Shown here: in pieces, positions 34,010-42,919 of the stretch
How the letters are laid out: each line of letters begins with the position of its first letter
How positions within the stretch are numbered: position 1 is the stretch's first letter
Source of the DNA: a bacterium
Lineage (GTDB): Bacteria > Actinomycetota > Thermoleophilia > Solirubrobacterales > 70-9
NCBI GenBank assembly: GCA_023251935.1
Contig: JAHEXV010000001.1
Location: 36,885-100,884 of the forward strand
Reading direction: 5' to 3'
DNA length: 64,000 bases
Made by a program: the position numbers and the translations under genes
The notes under the pieces: model-generated
Told to the model about the DNA's origin: nothing
Seen by the model: only the letters and a program-made list of their open reading frames with translations
The model's database searches: none

Positions 34010-35155
34010 ATGAAGGAGACGATCGTGCTGGCCGTCGGCGTGACGCGCCGTCCCAGGATCTGGGCGGCCGCGCTGACGCTGGCCGCGCTGGCCGCAACCG
34101 CGGCGCCAGACCCCAGCCTCGCGGCGGGCCACCCCCGGTGTGGGGGCGACGACAGGCTCGGCGCCTACCGGGTCGGCCATTGGCCCTCGTCGTGCTGGCG
34201 GCCCTACTCGGAAGCCAGCCCCTTCAACCAGGCGATCCCCCGCCATTCGCCCCGGCTGTCCAACTCGCACGCGATCGTCCGCCGCCTGCTCGACGGGGGT
34301 CGGGTCAGCTCGCTGATCGCCGGGGACCCCGACAGCGGCGGCAGCCCGACCTACTACTCGCAGTTCGGCGACCCCGTCTACCGGCTGCATTGCTCCGAGC
34401 CGTGGGGACGATGCGAGATCGAGGACATGCGGATCGCGATTCCGGGCCGCGCGATGCCCACCGGCGGGCTCGCCACCCGCAGCAACGACCACGATGCGCA
34501 CATGACCGTGATCGACCAGGCGACCGGGTGGGAGTACGACCTCTGGCACGTGACCAAGAAGTCGCCCGACGGCGGAACGCTGGTCTTCGGCTGGGGCGGA
34601 AGGACGAGGATCGACGGCAAGGGCCTGGGCTCGGGCGGGGTGGCCGCCGGGTTCGGCAACCTGGCGGGGCTGATCCGCGCCCAAGAGCTCGCCACGGGCC
34701 GGATCGACCACGCCCTGACGATCGAGGTCCCGTGCGTGAGGGGGAAGGCCGTCTACCCGGCGACCGGAACGGCGCTCTCGTGCGGGCGGGCGGGGCTCCC
34801 CTCCCGCGACGCCCCCCACCTCGGGGCGCGCCTTCAGCTTCGGGTCAGCCCGCGCGAGCTTCGGCGCATGCCCCCCTGGAAGCGGGCGATCGCCTCGGCG
34901 CTGAAGCGATACAGCGCTTACGTCGACGACACGACGGGGAACCCGAACTGGTGGGGATTCAGCGTCGAGGGTGCCGCCACCTACATGAGCTTCGGCTACC
35001 AGGATCCGCTCGCCGGCCTGGCCGAGCGGCTCGGCCTTCCGCCGGTCAACTACATCCACAACCGTTACCCGGAGTACTGGTTCGTCCTCCGCTCGGGCGT
35101 TCGGTGGGAGGCGATGCGGGTGGTGCGGCCGTGCGCCACCCGGAGGATCTGCTAG
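34010..35155 (+). CDS. Secreted protein of unknown function
   Basis: 381 aa. A signal sequence ends about residue 38 (LTLAALAATAAPDPSLAAGH). The mature part is rich in Gly, Trp and Tyr with five or more cysteines and reads like a folded extracellular enzyme or adhesin: SEASPFNQAIP, GGSPTYYSQFGDPVYRLHC, NDHDAHMTVIDQATGWEYDL, GNPNWWGFSVEGAATYMSFG. The His-Asp-His cluster and paired Trp residues could form a carbohydrate site, but I do not recognise the family. It ends overlapping the thrS stop by 4 bp on the other strand. Confidence 0.75.
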   Translation: MKETIVLAVGVTRRPRIWAAALTLAALAATAAPDPSLAAGHPRCGGDDRLGAYRVGHWPSSCWRPYSEASPFNQAIPRHSPRLSNSHAIVRRLLDGGRVSSLIAGDPDSGGSPTYYSQFGDPVYRLHCSEPWGRCEIEDMRIAIPGRAMPTGGLATRSNDHDAHMTVIDQATGWEYDLWHVTKKSPDGGTLVFGWGGRTRIDGKGLGSGGVAAGFGNLAGLIRAQELATGRIDHALTIEVPCVRGKAVYPATGTALSCGRAGLPSRDAPHLGARLQLRVSPRELRRMPPWKRAIASALKRYSAYVDDTTGNPNWWGFSVEGAATYMSFGYQDPLAGLAERLGLPPVNYIHNRYPEYWFVLRSGVRWEAMRVVRPCATRRIC

Positions 35156-37083
35156 CTGGCCGCGGCGGCCAGGTGGGCCGCGAGCCCGCCGATCGCCATC
35201 TGTCCGAGATCGCCCTCCTCGTGCGAGCGAACCGACGCCGCCCTCGCGTCCTGCTCGCGGTCCCCGACCACGAGCATGTACGGGCATTTGGCGACCTCGG
35301 CGTCGTGGATCTTCTTGCCGACCGACTCCGATCGGGCGTCGACGCGGCACCGGACGCCGGCCTCCGCCAACTCCGCGGCGACCTCGGCCGCGTAGCCGCC
35401 GTGGCGGTCGGCGACGGGCAGCACCACCGCCTGAACCGGCGCCAGCCAGACCGGAAAGCGCCCCGCGTGGTGCTCGATCAGGATGCCGACGAAGCGCTCC
35501 ATCGAGCCGAGCAGGGCCCGGTGGATCATCACCGGCCGGTGCTCTGCGTTGTCGGCGCCCTGGTAGGCGAGGTCGAAGCGTTCCGGGAACTGGAAGTCGA
35601 GCTGACAGGTGCCGCATTGCCAGGAGCGGCCGAGCGCGTCGGTGATGTGGAAGTCGATCTTCGGCCCGTAGAAGGTCCCCTCCCCCGGGCTGACCTCGTA
35701 GTCGCGGTGCTGGCGCTCGAGCACCTCCCGCAGCGCGCTCTCGGCCCGCCCCCACTGCTCGTCGCTGCCGATCGACTTGTCGGGCCGCGTCGAGAGCTCC
35801 ACCCGCACCTGCTCGAATCCGAAGCGGGCGTAGAGCTCGTCGATCGCCTCGCAGATCGACTCGACCTCCTCGGTGATCTGGTCCGGGGTACAGTAGACGT
35901 GCCCGTCGTCCTGGGTGAAGGCGCGAACCCGGAGCAGGCCGTGGAGGACCCCCTCGCGCTCGTTGCGCGACACGAGGCCGAACTCGGCGAGGCGCAGAGG
36001 CAGGTCCCGATAGGAGCGGCGCTCCGACGCATAGACGAGGCAGGCGCCGGGGCAGTTCATCGGTTTGAGGGCGAAGCGGCGGTCCGCTCCGCGCTCGCGG
36101 TGGGCCGCCTCGGTGAAGAACATCTCCTCGCGGAAGTTGTCCCAGTGCCCGGAGCGCCGCCACAGCTCCTCGTCGAGCACCTGCGGGGTCTTGATCTCGA
36201 CGTAGCCCCGCGCCGCCAGCTGCTCGCGCACCCGGCCCTCGATCAGCCGCAGGAGCACGGTCCCCTGGGGGAGCCAGAACGGCATTCCCGGCGACTCGGG
36301 CCTCAGCGTGAACAGGCCGAGCTCGGGCCCGAGGCGTCGGTGGTCGCGGGCCCGCGCCTCGGCGAGGCGCTCGAGGTGCTCCTCAAGCTCCCGCTTCGAG
36401 AAGAACGCGGTCCCGTAGATCCGGGTCAGCATCTGCCGGGCCTCGTCGCCGCGCCAGTACGCGCCCGCCACCGAGCTCAGCTTGAACGCCTTGATCCGCC
36501 CGGTCGAGGGACCGTGCGGCCCGCGGCACAGGTCGAGGAAGGGGCCGTTCCGATACAGCGAGACCGTCTCCACTCCCTCGTCGGCCTTCAGGTCCTCGAT
36601 CAGCTCGACCTTGTACGGCTGGCCCTCGGAGCCGAAGCGCTCGATCGCCTCGTCGGCGCTGGCCTCGGCTCGCTCGAACGGCTCGTCGGCCTCGATGTGC
36701 GCCGCCATCCGCTCCTCGATTCGCTCCAGGTCGGCCTCCGAGGGGCGAAAGCCGTCCGGGAACTCGAAGTCGTAGTAGAAGCCGTCCTCGATCGGGGGGC
36801 CGATCGAGACCTTGGTGCCGGGCCAGAGGTCGAGCACCGCGGTCGCCATCACGTGGGCGGCGTCGTGCCGCAGCAGCCAGAGCGCCTCGGGCTCCGAGCC
36901 GGGGGTGACGATCTCGATCTCGGCGCCGTCGGGGAGCGGCGCGGAGAGATCGCACAGCTCGCCGTCGACCTTGACGGCGAGCGCGTCGCTGGCCAGCCGC
37001 GGACCGATCGCGGCGGCCGCATCGGCGCCGGTCGCGCCCTCGCCCAGCTCGAGCGCCGACCCGTCGGGGAGCTTCGCGGTCAT
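35152..37083 (-). CDS. thrS: Threonyl-tRNA synthetase
   Basis: 643 aa with all usual domains: TGS (about 1-60, VKVDGELCDLSAPLPDGAEI), the second additional editing domain (HDAAHVMATAVLDLWPGTKV, GPPIEDGFYYDFEFPDGF), class II core and C-terminal anticodon domain. Zinc ligands are visible as Cys in LKPMNCPGACLVYA, His in DDGHVYC and His in LIEHHAGRFPVWLAP. It charges tRNA-Thr and edits Ser. It converges on the secreted protein gene and is preceded by a leader with a strong hairpin. Confidence 0.97.
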   Translation of the reverse strand: MTAKLPDGSALELGEGATGADAAAAIGPRLASDALAVKVDGELCDLSAPLPDGAEIEIVTPGSEPEALWLLRHDAAHVMATAVLDLWPGTKVSIGPPIEDGFYYDFEFPDGFRPSEADLERIEERMAAHIEADEPFERAEASADEAIERFGSEGQPYKVELIEDLKADEGVETVSLYRNGPFLDLCRGPHGPSTGRIKAFKLSSVAGAYWRGDEARQMLTRIYGTAFFSKRELEEHLERLAEARARDHRRLGPELGLFTLRPESPGMPFWLPQGTVLLRLIEGRVREQLAARGYVEIKTPQVLDEELWRRSGHWDNFREEMFFTEAAHRERGADRRFALKPMNCPGACLVYASERRSYRDLPLRLAEFGLVSRNEREGVLHGLLRVRAFTQDDGHVYCTPDQITEEVESICEAIDELYARFGFEQVRVELSTRPDKSIGSDEQWGRAESALREVLERQHRDYEVSPGEGTFYGPKIDFHITDALGRSWQCGTCQLDFQFPERFDLAYQGADNAEHRPVMIHRALLGSMERFVGILIEHHAGRFPVWLAPVQAVVLPVADRHGGYAAEVAAELAEAGVRCRVDARSESVGKKIHDAEVAKCPYMLVVGDREQDARAASVRSHEEGDLGQMAIGGLAAHLAAAAS

Positions 37084-37116
37084 CGGCGGCCATGCTACTC
37101 AGCCCCCGACCGACGC

Positions 37117-37163
37117 CTGGGACCGGGGAGCGCCCGGCGACACTGAGGACAAGCCGGTCCCAG
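37117..37163 (-). promoter_or_regulatory. Long-armed hairpin in the thrS leader
   Basis: Perfect 10-bp arms CTGGGACCGG and CCGGTCCCAG enclose 27 nt that contain a smaller GC-rich stem. The structure ends 34 nt before the thrS ATG. It could be a processing site, an operator bound by ThrS or an attenuator; there is no T-box sequence and no U-tract. Confidence 0.4.
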
Positions 37164-37215
37164 TTGTGCACCGCATGGATGCGCAAGTGGGATCGCCTCC
37201 CGGGTCGAGTCGGCC

Positions 37216-39105
37216 TCAGTCGCCGGCCGGGTTGGCGCGCCCCCCGACCGCGATCAGCGGGCACGAGCCGTGGCCGGCGGGAGCCGGCCGAGCCCGCCAG
37301 AGCGTGTACGGCCCCGCCCGACGCTCGAGCAGCAGGTGCCCGTACGGCGGGATCGCCGAGCCCTGCGCGATCACGTGGGCGACCCCCTCCGGCGGTCGAG
37401 ACGGGGACGGCTCGCCCAGCGCGGCGACGCAGACCCGGCCGCCGCGGAGCTCCCAGACGAGGTAGTCGCGGCCGTGCTCGCCCGCCAGCACCCTGTCGGG
37501 GGCCAGCACCAGGGTCGAGCCGTCGCCGAGGCTCCCCCGCAGCTCGGTCAGCCGCGGCGAGTAGATCGCCGGGCCGACCGGCCCGTTGGCGAGCGCCAGC
37601 AGGCTGGAACCCGCGGCGGCCACCAGGAAGGCAATCGCCAGGGGCGAGCGCAGCCGGGGCTCCCAGCGTGCCCACGCGCCCACCGCCCCACCTCGCCGGC
37701 GGGCGATCCCGCCCCTCAGCCCGTCGAGGGGAATCGCCGGCTCGCGGCTGATCAGCGCCCGGGCGGCGATCAGCATCGCCAGCGGCGCCGCGATCACGAT
37801 CGACTTCGCCGCCTGGTAGGGCGTCCCCGCGAAGTGCGCGTACGCGTACAGCGCCAGCGCCCCGGCGAGCCCGGCCGGCACGGCGCGCTCCCGCCGCCAC
37901 AGCCACCAGGCGAGCCCATAGGCGAGCGCAACCAGCCCGAGCAGCTCGCCGAGGTAGAAGCCGGCCGCGGGCATGGCGCCGTCGCCCGGATCGAGGCGAA
38001 AGTCGCCCGACGGCCAGATCCCGAGCGCCTCCAGCGGGGAGATCGGGTTGAACAGGTTCCCGAGCCCGGGTCCCGAGGGATCGAAGGTCTCGAAGCTGGC
38101 GAAGTCGACCATCCTGCCGATCTCCGGCGCCGAGGCCACCAGCACCAGGCCGACCGCCACCGAGACCGCCGGGACCACCCGGCGGACGAGGGCGACGGCC
38201 CCACCCGGAGGTCGCGCCCTGGACGCGATTCCCAGCTCGACCGCCCCCCAGACCGCCACCGCGCCGGCGAGCCACAGAAGGCCGGGAAAGCTGTAGGCGT
38301 ACACGCTCCCCACCGCCAGCGCCGCCAGCGGAACCGCCTCCAGCGCCCGCCGGACGGACGAGCCCGAGCCGCCGCCCCGCGCGATCAGCGTCCCGCGTCC
38401 CAGCTCGTGCAGGCAGACCGCGAAGGCGAGCACGAACAGGGCCTCGACGATCTCCTTGAACGCTCCCTGGATCAGATACGAGGCGACCAGGTAGGGGAGC
38501 GCGACGAGCGCGGCGCAGGCGACCCGCCGCCAGGTCCCGAGCCGCTCGAGCACGGCCAGCGGCGCGAGCGCGGCGCAGACCACGATCGCCAGCATCAGGC
38601 CGTCGAATCCGTGCACCAGGCTGGCGCCGGTCGGCGCCGAGACGGCGACGACGAGCGAGTGCGGCCCGAGCGGATAGCCCTGGCCGAGAAGCCTCCCCCC
38701 CTCCCCGTGCGCGAGACGATCCGCCGCGAACAGATGCTGCGACATGTCCGGGTTGAGGCCGGTCCCGAGGATCCCGAACCTCCCCTCGACGAAGAACGGG
38801 ATCGACGCCGCCAGCGCGACCGCCAGCCCCACCGCGATCCCCACGCCGAGGCCGTCGCCAGAGCGCTCCATGGTCCTCCAGACGAGCAGGAGCGCGGCGA
38901 GCGACAGGGCGACGATCGCGATCGCCGCGGCGCTGCCGTGGCCGGGCAGCCGCACCGTTCCCCAGGCGAGCGCGATCAGGATCGCGAGGCCGACCGCCGG
39001 CGCGAGCCAGGACCAGCGGCGCCTGCCGCAGAGCGCGAACAGCCCCTGTCCGACGAGGCACGAGGCGGCGAGGATGATCAGGAGCGACCCGTACGTCGCC
39101 AGCAT
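37216..39105 (-). CDS. Large polytopic membrane protein, GT-C-like
   Basis: 629 aa with about 12-13 hydrophobic helices and a C-terminal outside domain of about 130 residues (ELRGSLGDGSTLVLAPDRVL onward). Near residues 118-122 an aspartate sits in NPDMSQHLFAAD on the first outer loop, where GT-C glycosyltransferases carry their catalytic acid. The family is not identified; a polyprenyl-phosphate-sugar-dependent transferase is the best guess. It starts 49 bp after the acyl ligase stop on the same strand and so may belong to that operon. Confidence 0.7.
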   Translation of the reverse strand: MLATYGSLLIILAASCLVGQGLFALCGRRRWSWLAPAVGLAILIALAWGTVRLPGHGSAAAIAIVALSLAALLLVWRTMERSGDGLGVGIAVGLAVALAASIPFFVEGRFGILGTGLNPDMSQHLFAADRLAHGEGGRLLGQGYPLGPHSLVVAVSAPTGASLVHGFDGLMLAIVVCAALAPLAVLERLGTWRRVACAALVALPYLVASYLIQGAFKEIVEALFVLAFAVCLHELGRGTLIARGGGSGSSVRRALEAVPLAALAVGSVYAYSFPGLLWLAGAVAVWGAVELGIASRARPPGGAVALVRRVVPAVSVAVGLVLVASAPEIGRMVDFASFETFDPSGPGLGNLFNPISPLEALGIWPSGDFRLDPGDGAMPAAGFYLGELLGLVALAYGLAWWLWRRERAVPAGLAGALALYAYAHFAGTPYQAAKSIVIAAPLAMLIAARALISREPAIPLDGLRGGIARRRGGAVGAWARWEPRLRSPLAIAFLVAAAGSSLLALANGPVGPAIYSPRLTELRGSLGDGSTLVLAPDRVLAGEHGRDYLVWELRGGRVCVAALGEPSPSRPPEGVAHVIAQGSAIPPYGHLLLERRAGPYTLWRARPAPAGHGSCPLIAVGGRANPAGD

Positions 39106-39154
39106 CGGCGGCGAGCTTAGTGGTCGCCGCGGCCGCGGCCGCCCGGGCCGCCGC

Positions 39155-40681
39155 TCAGCGCGGCGAGGGTGCGGGCTCCTCGGTCGCGGCGGCGATCAGC
39201 GCCTGGCGATCGACCTTGCCCCTCGCGTTGCGCGGCAGCAGCTCGTGAACGAACACCCGCTGGGGCACCTTGTGGTCCTCGAGCTGCTCGGCGCACAGGC
39301 GCCGCAGCTCCCCGTCGTCGAGCGTCTGCCCCCGGGCGGGCGCGACATGGGCGTGGACCGCGCTTCCGAGCAGCCGGTCCGGGACTCCCACGACGGCGGC
39401 TTCCTGCACTCCCTCGACGCCATGCAGCACCTCCTCGATCTCGCGCGGGTAGACCTTCTCGCCACGGCACTTGATCAGGTCGTCGGTGCGCCCCACCCAG
39501 TGCAGGTATCCGTCCTCGTCGCGCCGGAACAGATCGCCGGTCGCGAGCATCGGCTCCCAGGGCCAGCGCCCGGGGCGCATGCGCTCCGCGGTCCGCTCCG
39601 GGTCGCGCCAGTAGCCCTGCATCACGTGCGGACCCCTGACCATCAGCTCGCCGACCTCTCCGACCTCCGCGGGCTTGCCGTCCGCGCCCTCGATCCAGGC
39701 CTCGGTCCCGGGGATCGGGATGCCCGACGAGGTCGGGCGCGCATCGAGCTGGTCGGGCGGCAGGTAGGAGACGCGGATGCACTCCGTTAGCCCGTACATC
39801 AGATAGAGGCGCGCCTGAGGGAAGGTGCGTCGGACCGCCTCCACGGTCGCCACGGGCATCGAGGCTCCGGCATTGGTGAGGAAGCGCAGGTCGGGCAGCT
39901 CGCGATCGGCGAGCCCGCGCAGCGATGTCAGCACCTGGAAGATCGTCGGCACCCCGGGGAGTCCGGTGATCCGATGCCGCTCGAGCGCCTGGACGACCCG
40001 CCCCGGGAACGCGATCCCGGCTTCGAGCGCCAGCGTCGCGCCGACCCGAACGCAGGACAGAAGCTGCGAGAGGCCGTACCCGAACGAGAGCTGCATCACG
40101 CAGAGCACCCGGTCGGCGGCGGTCATCTCCAGGTACTCGACGATCGACCCGGTGACGAAGGAGAGGTTGCGGTGCGTGAGCGTCACGCCCTTCGGGCCGC
40201 CGGTCGATCCGGACGTGTACATGACGGCGGCAAGGTCGGACTCGAGCGGCAACGGCGGGGTGGGCCCGTCGCTCGCCGCCAGCTCCTCCACGTCGGAGAC
40301 GACCGGGATCCCCCCGGCGCGCGCCGCCGCGACGCGGGCGAGGTCGGCGCGCTCCGCGTCGCAGACGATCGCGGCTGGCTCGGTGTCCGCGAGCACGTAG
40401 TCGAGACTGTTCCCCTTGATCGTCGGGTTGAGGGCTGCGAGGGCGGCCCCGGCCCGCCACGATCCCTCGATCGCGATCGCCGCCGGGACGTCATTGGGGA
40501 GCAGGAGCGCGATCCGGTCGCCGCGCTGCACGCCGAGCCCTCGGAGGCCGGCCGCGAAGCCGGCGGCCAGCCGATCCAGCTCGCCGTAGGAGACCTCACG
40601 ATCCCCGGCTATCACCGCCGCCCGGTCGGGGTCACGGTCGGCGGCGTAGCTCAGGTCCCCGGCGATCGTGCGGATGCTCAC
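39155..40681 (-). CDS. AMP-forming acyl-CoA/acyl-ACP ligase
   Basis: 508 aa ANL-superfamily enzyme. P-loop MYTSGSTGGPKGVTLTH (154-170), LYLMYGLTECIRVSYL, ATGDLFRRDEDGYLHWVGR, DDLIKCRGEKVYPREIE and the catalytic lysine in NARGKVDRQAL (about 493). It activates a carboxylic acid as the adenylate and loads it on a thiol. The adjoining ACP (4-bp overlap) is the likely acceptor. Similar ligases are found next to ACP and an amidotransferase in exosortase-associated polysaccharide loci. The acid is unknown. Confidence 0.92.
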   Translation of the reverse strand: MSIRTIAGDLSYAADRDPDRAAVIAGDREVSYGELDRLAAGFAAGLRGLGVQRGDRIALLLPNDVPAAIAIEGSWRAGAALAALNPTIKGNSLDYVLADTEPAAIVCDAERADLARVAAARAGGIPVVSDVEELAASDGPTPPLPLESDLAAVMYTSGSTGGPKGVTLTHRNLSFVTGSIVEYLEMTAADRVLCVMQLSFGYGLSQLLSCVRVGATLALEAGIAFPGRVVQALERHRITGLPGVPTIFQVLTSLRGLADRELPDLRFLTNAGASMPVATVEAVRRTFPQARLYLMYGLTECIRVSYLPPDQLDARPTSSGIPIPGTEAWIEGADGKPAEVGEVGELMVRGPHVMQGYWRDPERTAERMRPGRWPWEPMLATGDLFRRDEDGYLHWVGRTDDLIKCRGEKVYPREIEEVLHGVEGVQEAAVVGVPDRLLGSAVHAHVAPARGQTLDDGELRRLCAEQLEDHKVPQRVFVHELLPRNARGKVDRQALIAAATEEPAPSPR

Positions 40682-40944
40682 GCCGCCGCGCGCTTCCCCT
40701 CGACGAAGCCGGTGATCGCGTCGATCGAACCGAAGTTCTCCTCTGTGATCTCGACATCGTCGATGGCGATCGCGTAGCGGGACTGAACCTCCTCCACCAG
40801 CTCCACGAACCCGAGCGAGTCGATGATTCCCAGCGCCAGGAAGTCGTCGCCGTCGGAGAGCTCCACGTCGGGGCGCAGGTATAGGAAGTTCTCCTCGATG
40901 AACGCCCGCATGTCCTTTCGGATGTCGCTGTTGCCGTCCGTCAT
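40678..40944 (-). CDS. Acyl carrier protein
   Basis: 88 aa acidic helical protein with the phosphopantetheine site in FLALGIIDSLGFVELVEEV (Ser of DSL). It overlaps both neighbours by 4 bp: AsnB-like upstream, acyl ligase downstream. The coupling indicates a dedicated carrier rather than the fatty-acid synthase ACP. Confidence 0.93.
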   Translation of the reverse strand: MTDGNSDIRKDMRAFIEENFLYLRPDVELSDGDDFLALGIIDSLGFVELVEEVQSRYAIAIDDVEITEENFGSIDAITGFVEGKRAAA

Positions 40945-42917
40945 TCAGCCTCCCCCGCCGGGCCCGGCGCGGAGCGGTCGATTCTTACACGTGGCTCCGA
41001 GGTCTCGGGCGGATACGCGTCGGGGCCCGCTTCGCAGAACGCCGCGTGCCAGAGCTGGGTCGAGAGAATCCCGATCAGGGCCATCCCCTCGCGCATCCCG
41101 GTCGCGCGGCCGGCCCGGCACCGTTGCAGGAGCCCCTCGACCCGCCCGGCGTCCCAGATCGACGTCTCGGCCAGCGCCGCGGGCGACAGCGATTCCTCGA
41201 CCCAGTCCGGGGCCTCGGGCCCGAAGAAGGGGACCACCTCGGGCGCCCGATAGGGCTGTTTGGGGCGGGCGACGATCTCCTCCGGGAGCAGATCGGCCGC
41301 CAGCTCTCGCAGCGCGACCTTGTCGCGCAGCCCGTCGAGCTTGCGCTCCGACGGCAGCTCCGAGGAGCACGCGAACACGCGGTGGTCGAGGAACGGGAAT
41401 CGGCCCTCGACGCCGTGCGCCATCGCCACCCGATCGCCCTGGGCCGCCAGCAGGTAGGGCTCTAGCAGGGTGGCCACCTCGAGCCAGGCCGCCCGCTCCA
41501 GCGTGCTCCAGCGATCGAACTCGGCCGGCAGCTCGCCGCGAAGCCGGTCGAGCGAGGCCCCCTCGCCGACCTCGGCGGCGACCTCCGGCCGGTAGAAGGC
41601 CTTCACCGTGGCCGTCGCCCCGGCTCGGGTCAGGTGCGAGCCGAGCGGATCGTCGGGCGAGCCGGTCTCGAGCAGGAAGCGGGTGAATGCGGGGCCGCGG
41701 CGGGCGCCCCCTCCACCGAGGTATGGGTAGAACTCCTCGAGCAGCGCCCGGGCCCGTTCGGGGTCGCGCTGATTCAGCTCCCGGACCACGACCTCCTTGA
41801 ACAGGTCGTATCCCCAGAACAGCTCGTCGGCGCCCTCGCCGGTGATCACCACCGTCAGGTCGTTGGCGCGCACCTGCTCGGCGAGCAGGAAGAGCGGCAC
41901 CGGCGCGGTTCGCACCAGCGGCGTCTCGGTGTGCCGGAGCACCGCGGGGAGCGCCCGGGCGATCTCCCCCGGGCCCGCCTCGACCACGTGGTGGCGGGTG
42001 CCGAGCGAGCGGGCGACGGCCTCCTGGTGGGCGCGCTCGTCGTAGCGCGGGTCCTTGAAGGCGATCGAGAAGGTGCGGAGCTCGCCGCCCTTCTCGATCT
42101 GGGCGAGGGCGCTGATCAGGCTCGAGTCCAGCCCGCCGGACAGGTAGGCGCCGACCGGCACGTCGGCCCGCAGGCGAAGCCGAACGCTGTCGCCGAGCAG
42201 ACCGCGCAGGTCCGAGTTCGCCGAGCCGTCGGCGCCGTACTCGGGCACCCACCACTTGCGCTGCTCGACGATTCGCCCTCGTTCCCACACCAACAGGCCG
42301 CCCGGCGGCAGCTGGTGGACGCCGAGGAAGGCGGTGCGTGGAGCCCTGGCGCCCCAGAGCGTGAACACCTCGTCGATCCCCGCGAGGTCCGGCCGGGCGT
42401 CGACCTCGCCGGAGGCGAACAGCGCCTTGGCCTCCGACCCGAAGACCAGGGTGCCGTCACCGAGCAGGGCGTAGTGGAGCGGCCGCACCCCGAAGCGGTC
42501 TCGGACCAGCACCAGCCGGCGTCGCTCGGGCTGCCACCAGGCGAAGGCGAACTGGCCGTTGAAGCGCTCCAGGGCGCTCAGGCCCTCGCGCTCGAGCAGC
42601 CGCAGGACGACCTCGGTGTCGCTGGAGGTCTTGAACGACTCCCCGCGCGCCGCGAGCTCGTCCCGCAGCTCCAGGTGGTTGTAGACCTCGCCGTTGTAGA
42701 CCAGCAGGTCGCCGCCCTCCGAGGCCTCCAGCGGCTGCCAGCCGCAGGGCAGATCGACGATCGCCAGCCGGGTCGAGACGAGGCCGGCGCCCGCGTCAAG
42801 CGCCAGCCCGAAGCCGTCCGGCCCGCGGTGGCGAATCGCGCGAGCCATCCGCAACAGCGCCGCTTCGGCGACGGGTTGGCCGCCCTCGGGCCGCACGATG
42901 CCGGCGATCCCGCACAC
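40941..42917 (-). CDS. asnB: AsnB-type glutamine-dependent amidotransferase
   Basis: 658 aa from GTG 42917, chosen so that Cys2 (V/M-CGIAGIV) becomes the N-terminal glutaminase nucleophile. Class-II amidotransferase domain: AIRHRGPDGFGL, RLAIVDLPCGWQPL, LLVYNGEVYNH. Synthetase domain: VPVGAYLSGGLDSSLISALA (PP-loop), ITGEGADELFWGYDLFKE, HGVEGRFPFLDHRVF and RPKQPYRAPEV. The length matches the exosortase-system and peptidoglycan-type AsnB paralogues as well as true asparagine synthase. Its place between a NadE-like gene (2 bp) and an ACP (4-bp overlap) suggests amidation of a surface-polymer precursor. Confidence 0.9.
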   Translation of the reverse strand: MCGIAGIVRPEGGQPVAEAALLRMARAIRHRGPDGFGLALDAGAGLVSTRLAIVDLPCGWQPLEASEGGDLLVYNGEVYNHLELRDELAARGESFKTSSDTEVVLRLLEREGLSALERFNGQFAFAWWQPERRRLVLVRDRFGVRPLHYALLGDGTLVFGSEAKALFASGEVDARPDLAGIDEVFTLWGARAPRTAFLGVHQLPPGGLLVWERGRIVEQRKWWVPEYGADGSANSDLRGLLGDSVRLRLRADVPVGAYLSGGLDSSLISALAQIEKGGELRTFSIAFKDPRYDERAHQEAVARSLGTRHHVVEAGPGEIARALPAVLRHTETPLVRTAPVPLFLLAEQVRANDLTVVITGEGADELFWGYDLFKEVVVRELNQRDPERARALLEEFYPYLGGGGARRGPAFTRFLLETGSPDDPLGSHLTRAGATATVKAFYRPEVAAEVGEGASLDRLRGELPAEFDRWSTLERAAWLEVATLLEPYLLAAQGDRVAMAHGVEGRFPFLDHRVFACSSELPSERKLDGLRDKVALRELAADLLPEEIVARPKQPYRAPEVVPFFGPEAPDWVEESLSPAALAETSIWDAGRVEGLLQRCRAGRATGMREGMALIGILSTQLWHAAFCEAGPDAYPPETSEPRVRIDRSAPGPAGEAE

Positions 42918-42919
42918 GG

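Noticed and set aside
34138..37146. A 1002-codon plus-strand frame over the secreted protein gene and thrS.
   Set aside because: Shadow of both genes; thrS has full-length conserved motifs on the other strand.
36383..39061. An 892-codon minus-strand frame spanning the thrS start and the membrane protein.
   Set aside because: Out of frame with both genes and without membrane helices or motifs.
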